A stretch of DNA of 43,552 nt, from assembly GCF_024691275.1 (NCBI RefSeq), contig NZ_JAILNU010000039.1:1-43552 (forward strand), read 5' to 3'. Each line of letters opens with the position of its first letter. Positions within the stretch are counted from its first letter, which is position 1. This document shows positions 1-8,186 of the stretch, piece after piece. The DNA is from Ruminococcus sp. Its GTDB lineage: Bacteria; Bacillota; Clostridia; Oscillospirales; Ruminococcaceae. Below the pieces are notes generated by a model. That model was not told the DNA's origin and did not search any database. It saw nothing but the letters and a program-made list of their open reading frames with translations. Both the position numbers and the translations under genes were made by a program.

Positions 1-954
1 AAGAGCACGTCCTTACCGTAATCCTTGCCGTAGATATATGTATCGTTGCCTGCTCCGCCATAGAGGCCGTCATTGCCTGTGCCGCCGTCGATTGTATCAG
101 CACCGCCGTTGCCGTTGAGGGTATCATTTCCTGTACCGCCGCTGATATAATCGTTGCCGCCTGTACCGTGGATAATATCATCACCCTTATAGCCGTATGC
201 TGAACCGCCGCCAAAGAACATCGGGATAGTCTCTTTCTCATCTGTTCCTCTGATATCAAGGAATGGACTGCCTTCCTCTGCAACGTCAACGACCTTATCC
301 TCAAATATGAGTTTAAAGTCTCTGTAGCTTGACGAGTATCTGAAGTCCTGGATAGTGAGTGTCTCGCCTGTCTCGATAACGTGAAGTATAGCATCATAGC
401 CTGAGCTTGGATATACTACATATACATCTGTGCTCTTGAGATCCTTGAATACGATCCTGTTCTTGCCTGAATTATCAAAGAGAACATCGTTGCCGTAGCC
501 CTTGCCATAGATATATGTATTGTTGCCTGCTCCTCCGTTAAGACTGTCGCTGCCTATACTGCCGTCGAGAGTATCATCTCCGCCGTTGCCGTTGAGAGTG
601 TCGTCTCCTGCACCGCCGTAAATATTATCATTTCCGCCTGTGCCGTTAATAATATCGTCACCCTCATAACCATTTGCAGTACCGCCGCCGAAGAACATCG
701 GGATAGTCTCATCAGCATCTGTTCCTCTTACATCAAGGAATGGGCTTCCTGCTTCTGCAACACCAACAGTCTTGTCTTCAAATACAAGAGTAAAGTTCCT
801 GTAGCTTGAAGAGTATCTGAAGTCCTGGATAGTGATAGTCTCACCTGTCTCGATAACGTGAAGTACAGCATCATAGCCTGAGCTTGGGTATACTACATAT
901 ACATCTGAGGTTCTGAGATCCTTGAATACGATCTTGTTAACTCCTGAATTATCA
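1..954 (-). repeat. Tandem 477-bp (159-residue) units inside the RTX gene
   Basis: Units begin at 1, 478 and 955 (plus-strand coordinates). The first two are complete and highly similar; the third is the diverging N-terminal-most copy. Each unit encodes a block of calcium-binding glycine-rich nonapeptides followed by a non-repeat spacer with conserved DxRYSSSYRNF-like residues. The phase is exactly 159 codons, so copy-number change keeps the frame. Confidence 0.85.
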
Positions 955-3900
955 AAGATGACATCGTTGCCGTCGCCCTTAGTATAAACATAGGCATCAT
1001 TTCCTGCTTTACCGTAAAGAACGTCGTCGCCCTTGCCGCCTTCAATATAGTCACTTCCGCTGTTACCGTTGAGAGTATCATTCTCATCACCGCCGATAAT
1101 AACGTTGGTATTAACTATCATATCCTTTAAGTTGCTATACTGTTCATATTTTTCAGAAAGATCAGCTTCATACTTTGATAACGCATCATAAGAATTTGTA
1201 TAGTCATAAGTTTGCAACCATGAGCCAACACCTATAACAATGTCGTCAACATCTTCTCCCTGAGCTATCTGATTGTCTATAACAAATCTAAACAATGAGA
1301 AGTCTAATGTCTTATTTCCTTCTTCATCTTCTTTTACATAAATAAATCTAAGGTAATCACCGACAGCTGTTTCCTTATTAAGAAGATTAAAGTAAGTAGT
1401 CTCAATATTATTATATAATCTCTTTAATATAGATGCTGCACTGCTGTTAGGAGTTGAACTGCCTTCTGTACCGATAAAGCCACGTCCCATGAACTGCTCG
1501 ACAACATTCAGTTCACGCGCATCAATATTACCGCCTCGGCTGTCAGGTAATATCTCCTCGGAATTAGTCATACGGAACAGGATCTTCTTTATGATAACAC
1601 GCTTTTCCAAATAACTGTTTGAAGTCTGGAATTCATCTACAAGTTTTCCAAGCAGACCTGTTTCATCATCTTTAATAGCAGAAGCAAGATTTCTTACATT
1701 ACCAAATGATTCTATTGAATCACTATGGATCGTCTGTCCGTTACCATCTCTTTCCACCGTATCATATGTTTTTGCTTCAAACCAGTGTTCACTGATATCA
1801 CGCTGTGAACCGTCCTTAAAGCTGACATTAGCTGATTCGGTAACCATTGTTCTTGTTTCTTCATCAACGATGTTCTTATCCGAGTGATCCAGACTAATGG
1901 AAGTAATTCCGAGCTCATCAAGAGTTTTCAGTTCATTCTCTTCAGAAATACCATTCTGGTTTTCATCTATCCATACTCTCAGATTTTCAAACTCAGAATC
2001 ATTTGCGTCAATAACTCCATCACCGACTTTTCCTGTTTCTTCGTCAACATTATCATCGAGCTCGGCAAGTGCCTCAAATCCTGACTTAGACACCTCGCCG
2101 TTCTTTAATGCTACCTGATCGCTGAACAGTTCGCCGCCGTCATCAATGAATCCATTTTCATTTCTGTCAAGTGCAAGGAATCCGTCTTCTTTTCCGATCC
2201 ATCCGGTCTTTTCTGCAAAGCCGTTTTTATCAAGGTCGAAGTGGACACCGTTAACTACAGAATTGAGCTCTATGCCAACAGCACCAAGGTCAACTACAAG
2301 CGGATCACGAGGTGGGTTTGCTTCGCAGGCATCTCCGAACAGACTATCAAGCCAGCCGCCGAGCTTCTGGATCAGTTTATCTGCTGCTCCGCCAATCAAA
2401 CCTGCAACACCATAGCCGATAACACCTGCAAGTAATCCACCTACAAGAGCACCTACAGGGCCGCCTACAGCCATACCAAGGCCCATTAAGTACGGTGCGA
2501 TCGCTCCTGTCAATGCTTCTCCGCCAATGAATGTTATAGCCATATTAGCACCTGCACCGACTATATAAGATCCGGCAGTAAATGGCTTTCCTTCATCTAA
2601 AGCCTTAGCAGCATTATAGATAGCGATACCTGACTGAACAGCAATTGTTACACCCATAGCAACATTGCCGATCTTTGAAGCAGCTGAAGAAAACTTAGCA
2701 AGCTTTCCTGATTTCTGTGCTGCTTCCAGGAATCCGTTTGCTTTTTTTACAAATCCCAGATCTGCGACCTTTCCAAGATTTGCATTAGCACAGAAATTGA
2801 TAAGAGCCTTATCTACAGCATTTAATGACTCCGCTGTTTTTCCTGAACCTTCAATGTACTTAGCTGCAGCTTCCAGAACCTTAGCTTCATTCTTGCATTC
2901 GTTGAGTGAACCGCTGAGATAGTTTAGCTCCTTAAAATCCAGTTTTTCTCTTGGTGATGCATTCTTATACTCATCACCATACCTCATGATCATCTCAAGC
3001 TCATCAGCGTGTTTATCTAAATTATAATTCTTGGCTTCTGCTTGACTTAGTTTAAATTCATATTCACCAGGTACTTCCGATTCAATATACTTTCCAAGTT
3101 TAGTGCCTTCATAAGACTGACCGACTTTATTTCCCTTTGAATCAAAAAATGTAAACGCTTTTTCTTCTTCGCCCAAATCAGCCAGAAGCTTTTCTGAATT
3201 ATTACGTGCATATTCTGATACAATCTTTTGTCCGCTTTCTGACATTTCATTCATCAGCTTAGATGATGCTTTTTCGCCATATCCATCTGAAGATTTAAAT
3301 TTCTTGCCAGCATCACTTTCAATCAAGTAATCCATGAAGTTATCAGGAATATCAGAATTACCTTTTCCTTGTTGTGCACGCACATATTCCATTCTTTGTG
3401 CTATAATTTTACCCTCATCGTCCAAAGAATCATAAAACGGAATTTTCTCAGAAAAATTCGTATGTTCCGCATTTTTAAAAGACTCCATTGTTTTAACTTC
3501 TTTACAAGGGTCAGTAAGTTCAATTTTCGGTGGATAACCATCATCAAGATTTGACGTAGAAAAATCAGTCATACTTTTCAAAGCATCATCATAGTAACCT
3601 TTTGTTGTATTAGAAGGATTACCACCATGTGCAGCATAATGAGATGAGGTTTTTGTAAGTGCATCTCCGTCAACCGGCTGTATATTCCTATAATCACCTG
3701 CATACTCAGGAAAATCATGTGCATCAAGCATATGATGACCTTGGAAAGTTTCTCCTGTAGTCAGATTTTTAGGTCTGCCCGCATTTGGCTGCTCAACGCC
3801 ATCAACTATATTAAGAATTTCTCTTTGCTGGTCGGGAGTCCAATTATATGTTCCTTTTCCCTGCTTAATTAGCTCCCTTTCATTATTCCAAAAGTCTTCA

Positions 3901-4181
3901 ACTGCATAATCTCTGATACTATTTCTAAATGTCTTAACAGCCTCTTCGCTTCCCAGTGAATTAATATACTCTCTTCTTACTTTAACATCAGCAGCAGTAA
4001 ACAAATTATTCTGAGCTCTTGCCGTTAAAACATCTTTGTTCATTATATCTGCTCTTTGAGTAGGAGTAAGATTTTCAAAAATACTTTTTCTTTCTGCTTC
4101 ACTTAAAGAGTTTACATAATCACTTTTCTTCTTTTTAGATGATAATTTATCTAATTCCTCAATAAATTCTTCAACCGTCAT
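1..4181 (-). CDS. RTX-repeat giant protein with N-terminal HNH-type nuclease signature (3' end beyond window)
   Basis: The frame is open from ATG at 4181 to the left edge, giving about 1393 visible residues with no stop. A purine-rich site (AAGAGGTG) precedes the ATG. No Sec signal peptide is visible. Residues 110-200 carry a GHH at 148-150, a PEYAGDYRNIQ segment and an HYAAHGG at 181-187, the pattern of GHH-type HNH/endonuclease VII-fold toxin domains. Residues about 535-610 are Gly/Ala-rich and hydrophobic, like a membrane-insertion segment. Residues about 627-760 contain the VDLG...FDLDKNGFAEKTGW region and Asp-rich EF-hand-like loops common in RTX proteins. Glycine-rich nonapeptide repeats (GGxGxDxL type) start near residue 1024 and recur to the edge. 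The gene follows the SUKH gene by 16 bp, so they form one operon. Inference: a secreted or contact-delivered nuclease toxin. RTX plus nuclease is clear by motif; the delivery route is unknown. Confidence 0.8.
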   Translation of the reverse strand, partial: MTVEEFIEELDKLSSKKKKSDYVNSLSEAERKSIFENLTPTQRADIMNKDVLTARAQNNLFTAADVKVRREYINSLGSEEAVKTFRNSIRDYAVEDFWNNERELIKQGKGTYNWTPDQQREILNIVDGVEQPNAGRPKNLTTGETFQGHHMLDAHDFPEYAGDYRNIQPVDGDALTKTSSHYAAHGGNPSNTTKGYYDDALKSMTDFSTSNLDDGYPPKIELTDPCKEVKTMESFKNAEHTNFSEKIPFYDSLDDEGKIIAQRMEYVRAQQGKGNSDIPDNFMDYLIESDAGKKFKSSDGYGEKASSKLMNEMSESGQKIVSEYARNNSEKLLADLGEEEKAFTFFDSKGNKVGQSYEGTKLGKYIESEVPGEYEFKLSQAEAKNYNLDKHADELEMIMRYGDEYKNASPREKLDFKELNYLSGSLNECKNEAKVLEAAAKYIEGSGKTAESLNAVDKALINFCANANLGKVADLGFVKKANGFLEAAQKSGKLAKFSSAASKIGNVAMGVTIAVQSGIAIYNAAKALDEGKPFTAGSYIVGAGANMAITFIGGEALTGAIAPYLMGLGMAVGGPVGALVGGLLAGVIGYGVAGLIGGAADKLIQKLGGWLDSLFGDACEANPPRDPLVVDLGAVGIELNSVVNGVHFDLDKNGFAEKTGWIGKEDGFLALDRNENGFIDDGGELFSDQVALKNGEVSKSGFEALAELDDNVDEETGKVGDGVIDANDSEFENLRVWIDENQNGISEENELKTLDELGITSISLDHSDKNIVDEETRTMVTESANVSFKDGSQRDISEHWFEAKTYDTVERDGNGQTIHSDSIESFGNVRNLASAIKDDETGLLGKLVDEFQTSNSYLEKRVIIKKILFRMTNSEEILPDSRGGNIDARELNVVEQFMGRGFIGTEGSSTPNSSAASILKRLYNNIETTYFNLLNKETAVGDYLRFIYVKEDEEGNKTLDFSLFRFVIDNQIAQGEDVDDIVIGVGSWLQTYDYTNSYDALSKYEADLSEKYEQYSNLKDMIVNTNVIIGGDENDTLNGNSGSDYIEGGKGDDVLYGKAGNDAYVYTKGDGNDVIFDNSGVNKIVFKDLRTSDVYVVYPSSGYDAVLHVIETGETITIQDFRYSSSYRNFTLVFEDKTVGVAEAGSPFLDVRGTDADETIPMFFGGGTANGYEGDDIINGTGGNDNIYGGAGDDTLNGNGGDDTLDGSIGSDSLNGGAGNNTYIYGKGYGNDVLFDNSGKNRIVFKDLKSTDVYVVYPSSGYDAILHVIETGETLTIQDFRYSSSYRDFKLIFEDKVVDVAEEGSPFLDIRGTDEKETIPMFFGGGSAYGYKGDDIIHGTGGNDYISGGTGNDTLNGNGGADTIDGGTGNDGLYGGAGNDTYIYGKDYGKDVL

Positions 4182-4197
4182 GTTAACACCTCTTAAA

Positions 4198-4668
4198 TTA
4201 ATCTTCTAACAAATAATCTTCTTCAATAACTTTTATATGATCTATTATGTTTACTAATGCATCTTTAAAAGTATTGAACTCTGTCTCTTCGCCACCATAA
4301 TAGCGTATAAATTTTCCTGTTTTACTTGATATGCACAAAACTTCACCATCACCAATTAAAAACGCTAATACAATATAGTCGCTTGGAAAACTATCTGCCT
4401 TTTCCCTATCATAGAAATCAATTACTTCTTTTGTGCTAAAAAACTCAGCTGTAAATCCATTAAGAGTCATTCCATTAGAAAACTTCAAAAAATCCTTATA
4501 TTCTTCTGGCAATGTATATTTTAGATGCTCTTCAAGTGCATCTATTTCAACATTTGTTGCTGGTGGATTGAATTCATATTTTTTTATGCTCTCTAATTTT
4601 TTTGTAATTTCCATAATTTCAATAAACTCTTTTTTTAAGCTATTATCTGGTATATCTGGAATATACAT
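4198..4668 (-). CDS. SUKH (SMI1/KNR4) family protein, probable immunity protein
   Basis: This is a 156-residue soluble protein with a strong ribosome site (AAAGGAGAG) 5' of ATG 4668. The N-terminal region has the family hallmarks: an acidic E(I/L)xxLE segment, YTLPEEYKDFLKFSNG (residues about 72-87), and later the hydrophobic strand with FLIGDGEVLCIS. This matches the SMI1/KNR4/SUKH superfamily, whose bacterial members are known immunity proteins, often against nuclease toxins. It is the first gene of a two-gene operon and ends 16 bp before the RTX/HNH gene. That order (immunity before toxin) ensures it is made first. The partner's nuclease signature fits the known pairing. Protection itself is inferred. 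Confidence 0.8.
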   Translation of the reverse strand: MYIPDIPDNSLKKEFIEIMEITKKLESIKKYEFNPPATNVEIDALEEHLKYTLPEEYKDFLKFSNGMTLNGFTAEFFSTKEVIDFYDREKADSFPSDYIVLAFLIGDGEVLCISSKTGKFIRYYGGEETEFNTFKDALVNIIDHIKVIEEDYLLED

Positions 4669-4722
4669 ATTACACTCTCCTTTTATTGTTTAAGTAAACT
4701 GATATTGTATATCTGCAACTTT

Positions 4723-4756
4723 GCATCAACTCTCTATTATTGATGCTTGCATTATA
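4723..4756 (-). promoter_or_regulatory. Probable promoter and start-site hairpin for the SUKH-RTX operon
   Basis: TATAAT lies on the minus strand at 4751-4756. No good -35 box was found at 17 bp. Just downstream, GCATCAA and TTGATGC (4723-4729 and 4740-4746) form an inverted repeat that may be a leader hairpin or operator. The AT-rich stretch 4757-4973 shows no gene. Confidence 0.4.
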
Positions 4757-4973
4757 CAAAATGCTCGAAACAAAAAATGAACTAATTACTTTATTTTTTC
4801 TGACCTCTTCTTCCATCGTTATTTGATTAAACAAAAGATGCGTTCAACCAAAATACATTATACAATAAATATTCTAAAGAATCAATACCCTTATTTACAT
4901 TTCTTGACCATTTTTTGCCATATTCAATGCACTTATACTATATATCTTAAAGAAGCAATTAGAATAATGAAAT

Positions 4974-4997
4974 AAAAAAACAGCTCCTGAGAGCTGT
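4974..4997 (-). terminator. Intrinsic terminator downstream of the amidase stub
   Basis: On the minus strand a 7-bp stem (ACAGCTC/GAGCTGT, loop of 4) is followed by seven T residues. It ends the MFS/amidase-stub transcript. Confidence 0.8.
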
Positions 4998-5083
4998 CTC
5001 TTTCAAACATATAGAACAAAAGCAAATGCTGGTATATAGCCGATAAACGCCTCTATTACGTCATTTCAAGGATCAGAAACAAA

Positions 5084-5275
5084 CTATGTTTTAGTTGACG
5101 CACCATGTCCTGCGTCCAGAACAATTATAGGCTTTTCATTATCGAGATCACTCAGCGATACAGGAAGAGCTCCTTTCTCACTTTTCTCCGCAACAGTAGA
5201 TGCACCATACAGCGCAAACAGCGAACAGCCGCACAAAAGTGCTCCGCTGATGATCTTTCTGTATACCTTTTTCAT
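5084..5275 (-). pseudogene. 5' remnant of an N-acetylmuramoyl-L-alanine amidase-like gene
   Basis: An ATG at 5275 with a strong site (GGAGGGAG) opens a 63-residue frame. It has a signal-peptide-like N terminus (MKKVYRKIISGALLCGCSLF) and then PIIVLDAGHG, which matches the first strand and first zinc-ligand histidine of Amidase_3 enzymes. The frame stops eight residues later (5084-5086, TAG), so about 170 residues of catalytic domain are absent. After the stop the same frame is open again for about 20 codons after a second TGA (5066-5068), up to the terminator at 4974-4997. The stub lies 70 bp downstream of the MFS gene in the same direction. A decayed gene is the simplest reading. A genuine short secreted peptide cannot be excluded. 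Confidence 0.55.
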
Positions 5276-5345
5276 ATTATCTTCTCCCTCCGAACTGGAA
5301 TTTCCTACTGAATGATATTCGGAGGAACAAACATTTATTACACCG

Positions 5346-6569
5346 TCATGCAGCGTTATTCGTTGCCTTTGCGCGGCTGTCAGACTTCTGCAAAAATGAA
5401 AATACGACCGCAAATCCAAACATGAACATTATTGTCATGAGCTTGACAGGGATAACATCTGTGTGATTCCTGATGCAGATCCAGCTTATAACAGCTGTGA
5501 CAGTAAATCCGAACAGTGTACCGATAGTCATTATCTTGTTATATTTAGCGACAAGACCGCGTTCAGCTCCTGCTGAACTAACATAATAACGGCTTCCGGA
5601 AAGGAACACACCGTTCCCGAAACCACAGAGAATAGCATAAAGTGCAAGTGCAGGCGCACTGCTGCTCCTGATAGTCATTATAAAAATTATTGCCAATATA
5701 AACGAAACAGGCGCAAGTACACGTATTTTCCACTGGTTTACCGCAGGTATCATTACGATCACTATGACCGATACAAGAACCGTTCCTGCAAGGAAATAGC
5801 TGCTCTTTGTGGTGAAATTTTCGACCATGAGGTAATCCTTCATAAGATAAGCAATGGAAGGCGTAAGTGAATTTGTAGCGCAGAACATCATAAAGCTGTA
5901 CATAAGAGCTATTTTATCAGCATTCCGCGTAGCTTCATCTGCTGCATGAACGCCCGACGCAGGCTTCTTTTTTTCGGAAAGCTTGTTTACTTTGTTCATT
6001 GACATCAATATATATTCGCGGCTTGCAGGGAAAAAGCATATAAAGAGCAGTACTATTGATACGCCTATAAACATGATTATCTGCTTGGAAAAGAACGAAT
6101 ACAGCAGGGGTCCGACTATATAGCCCAACATCTGATACGCTACGAGTATTCGTACATTCTTCTCTTTTTCCTCATGCGGAACATTTCCGCTTATGAACAC
6201 ATCGAAAATATTATATATAAAGTTCAGGAAAAAGCTGAAGATGCTGAAGATAATTATGTAGACCAGATAGTTCTTAACACAGAAAAGTGCGGTAAATGAC
6301 ACGCTTATCGCAAGAACTACGCCGATAGTCATCAGGAACTTGCTGGTTTTTGTCATTTCCGATTCCATATTTTTCCTCATCAGCTTTGTCGAAGCCATTA
6401 TTCCAAACATTGTAAATAACGTACTGAAAAACAGCGCAAAAGCCACAAGTGTTTCTTTTTTATCAGGATAATAGTCATCGAAGAATGCCTGTGTCACAAG
6501 ATTCCTCATTTCTGCAAGGAATACCGCTTGGTACAGATACATCAGGTCGCGTATGAGGTGTTTTGTCAT
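5346..6569 (-). CDS. MFS-like multispanning membrane protein
   Basis: The gene encodes 407 residues with roughly twelve hydrophobic segments, an uninterrupted Major Facilitator-like profile. A charged cytoplasmic loop falls in the middle (about residues 195-220, rich in Lys and Asn). The ATG at 6569 is chosen over upstream in-frame codons because GGAAGGGAG sits just before it and the protein then starts MTKHLIRDLMYLYQAVF with no foreign leader. A good promoter lies at 6744-6773. No substrate-specific motif is recognised. It could be a drug, sugar or nucleoside exporter, or one of the MFS-type proteins of unknown role. The next gene downstream is the amidase stub. Confidence 0.7.
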   Translation of the reverse strand: MTKHLIRDLMYLYQAVFLAEMRNLVTQAFFDDYYPDKKETLVAFALFFSTLFTMFGIMASTKLMRKNMESEMTKTSKFLMTIGVVLAISVSFTALFCVKNYLVYIIIFSIFSFFLNFIYNIFDVFISGNVPHEEKEKNVRILVAYQMLGYIVGPLLYSFFSKQIIMFIGVSIVLLFICFFPASREYILMSMNKVNKLSEKKKPASGVHAADEATRNADKIALMYSFMMFCATNSLTPSIAYLMKDYLMVENFTTKSSYFLAGTVLVSVIVIVMIPAVNQWKIRVLAPVSFILAIIFIMTIRSSSAPALALYAILCGFGNGVFLSGSRYYVSSAGAERGLVAKYNKIMTIGTLFGFTVTAVISWICIRNHTDVIPVKLMTIMFMFGFAVVFSFLQKSDSRAKATNNAA

Positions 6570-6743
6570 TATAATCTCCCTTCCTTTTTCAATCGTGAAA
6601 ACATCGCTTATTCCTACTGCAATACAAAGGCTGCTCATGCTTCTGTATCCGAGCCGACCGATCTTCCCCCGATCCTCTATTATCAAAAGCGCATCATTGT
6701 TAAGTATGTTGCGTTTAATAATGAGAACAATTTACCACGTAAC

Positions 6744-6773
6744 AGTATAACATAATTTTTACCGAAGTGTCAA
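6744..6773 (-). promoter_or_regulatory. Sigma-70-type promoter for the MFS-like gene
   Basis: On the minus strand TTGACA (6768-6773), 18-bp spacer, TATACT (6744-6749). The leader to the ATG at 6569 is about 170 nt. Confidence 0.75.
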
Positions 6774-6951
6774 TATACTGCTATACGGAGAACTACACGC
6801 TGTTTCGAGCTAAACTGCTATTTTTCGGCATTGTAGCTTATTGAATACTTTGTAAATTTTGCCTGTATTTGTATATTTTTTCAAAAAATAAATAAAAGCA
6901 GTCGATATACGCTTTCCCGCTGCTCCGCAATCCCCTTAAAACGTACAAATA

Positions 6952-6980
6952 TTGACTTTCCATGCCGCTTATGCTATAAT
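6952..6980 (+). promoter_or_regulatory. Sigma-70-type promoter for the epimerase gene
   Basis: TTGACT (6952-6957), 17-bp spacer, TATAAT (6975-6980), preceded by ATGC as in several other promoters of the window. Confidence 0.85.
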
Positions 6981-7049
6981 GTTTTTGTAATAATTTCAAA
7001 CGTATATCCGCAAAGGGTTACATAAAGAACTGTTCAAGAGGAACTGCAC

Positions 7050-8117
7050 ATGAAAAAAGTAAAGATCGACCTTAATGGAAAAAAAATACTCGTTACGGGG
7101 TCTCCCGGATTTATTGGTGCAAATCTGGTATTAAGGCTGCTTAAAGAGATGAACTGCGGCACGATAGTATCTCTTGACAATATGAGTGCCTATTACAACC
7201 CGAAATTAAAAGAATACAGGCTTTCACTCATAGAAAAAGCGGCGGAGAAAGCGAATACTGAGCATATCTTTGTGAAGGGCTCGATAGCTGACAAAGCATT
7301 GCTGACACAGCTTTTTGAAGAGTATCGCTTCGATATCGTTGTCCACCTCGCTGCACAGGGAGGCGTGAGGTATTCCATAGACCACCCCGACGTATATATC
7401 GAGAGCAATATCATAGGCTTCTACAATATCCTCGAAGCCTGCCGACAATATCCCGTCGAGCACCTTGTGTATGCAAGTTCAAGCTCAGTATACGGCGGAA
7501 ATAAGAAAGTTCCGTTCAGCGTAGATGATAAAGTCGATAACCCTGTATCACTTTATGCTGCTACGAAAAAATCCGATGAGCTGCTCGCTCATGCCTACTC
7601 AAAGCTATACAATATCCCTGCTACAGGACTGCGCTTCTTCACGGTATACGGCCCCGCAGGCAGGCCCGATATGTTCTATTTTTCTGCAACAAACACACTC
7701 GCAAAAGACGGGATCATCAAAATATTCAATTACGGCAACTGCGAGCGCGATTTCACGTATATCGACGATATAATTGAAGGCGTTTACCGCGTGATGCAGG
7801 GAGCTCCCGAAAAAGCCAACGGCGAGGACGGTCTGCCGCTGCCGCCATATGCTGTGTACAATATCGGCGGAGGCACCCCCGAGAATCTTCTCGATTTTAT
7901 CAACACTCTACAGGAGGAGCTTGTCAACGCCAAGGTTCTTCCCGCTGATTATGATTTTGAAAAGCACCGCGAGCTCACTGCGATGCAGCCGGGCGATGTC
8001 CCTGTGACCTTTGCAGACAGCAAAGCACTTGAAGACGACTACGGTTTCAAGCCTCATATCGGCATCAGAGAAGGACTTAGGAACTTTGCTGAATGGTACA
8101 GCCAATATTATAAGTAA
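7050..8117 (+). CDS. NAD-dependent UDP-sugar epimerase, UDP-glucuronate 4-epimerase type
   Basis: A 355-residue short-chain dehydrogenase/reductase of the extended type. The NAD-binding motif TGSPGFIG is at residues 16-23. The catalytic Tyr-Lys pair is Y169/K173 (YAATK). The HLAAQGGVRYS segment, the SSSVYGG segment before the YxxxK and the RFFTVYGPAGRPDMF segment are typical of UDP-glucuronate 4-epimerases (GalE/CapI group). Such enzymes convert UDP-GlcA to UDP-GalA for capsule or wall polysaccharide. The start has AAGAGGAA upstream and the promoter is at 6952-6980. It stands alone between a promoter and a terminator. Length and motifs are complete. The exact sugar is inferred. Confidence 0.88.
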   Translation: MKKVKIDLNGKKILVTGSPGFIGANLVLRLLKEMNCGTIVSLDNMSAYYNPKLKEYRLSLIEKAAEKANTEHIFVKGSIADKALLTQLFEEYRFDIVVHLAAQGGVRYSIDHPDVYIESNIIGFYNILEACRQYPVEHLVYASSSSVYGGNKKVPFSVDDKVDNPVSLYAATKKSDELLAHAYSKLYNIPATGLRFFTVYGPAGRPDMFYFSATNTLAKDGIIKIFNYGNCERDFTYIDDIIEGVYRVMQGAPEKANGEDGLPLPPYAVYNIGGGTPENLLDFINTLQEELVNAKVLPADYDFEKHRELTAMQPGDVPVTFADSKALEDDYGFKPHIGIREGLRNFAEWYSQYYK

Positions 8118-8137
8118 TGTTAATTGAAATGGGCAAT

Positions 8138-8166
8138 AAAAAACCTCGGTAATACCGAGGTTTTTT
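8138..8166. terminator. Bidirectional intrinsic terminator
   Basis: CCTCGG/CCGAGG stem (8144-8160) with A-run on one side and T-run on the other. It serves the converging epimerase and GGDEF-EAL genes. Confidence 0.9.
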
Positions 8167-8186
8167 CATATTCTTTTCATTATGTA

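Noticed and set aside
893..3554. Short frames inside the RTX gene on both strands
   Set aside because: They lie within a 4-kb uninterrupted coding frame and have no ribosome sites.
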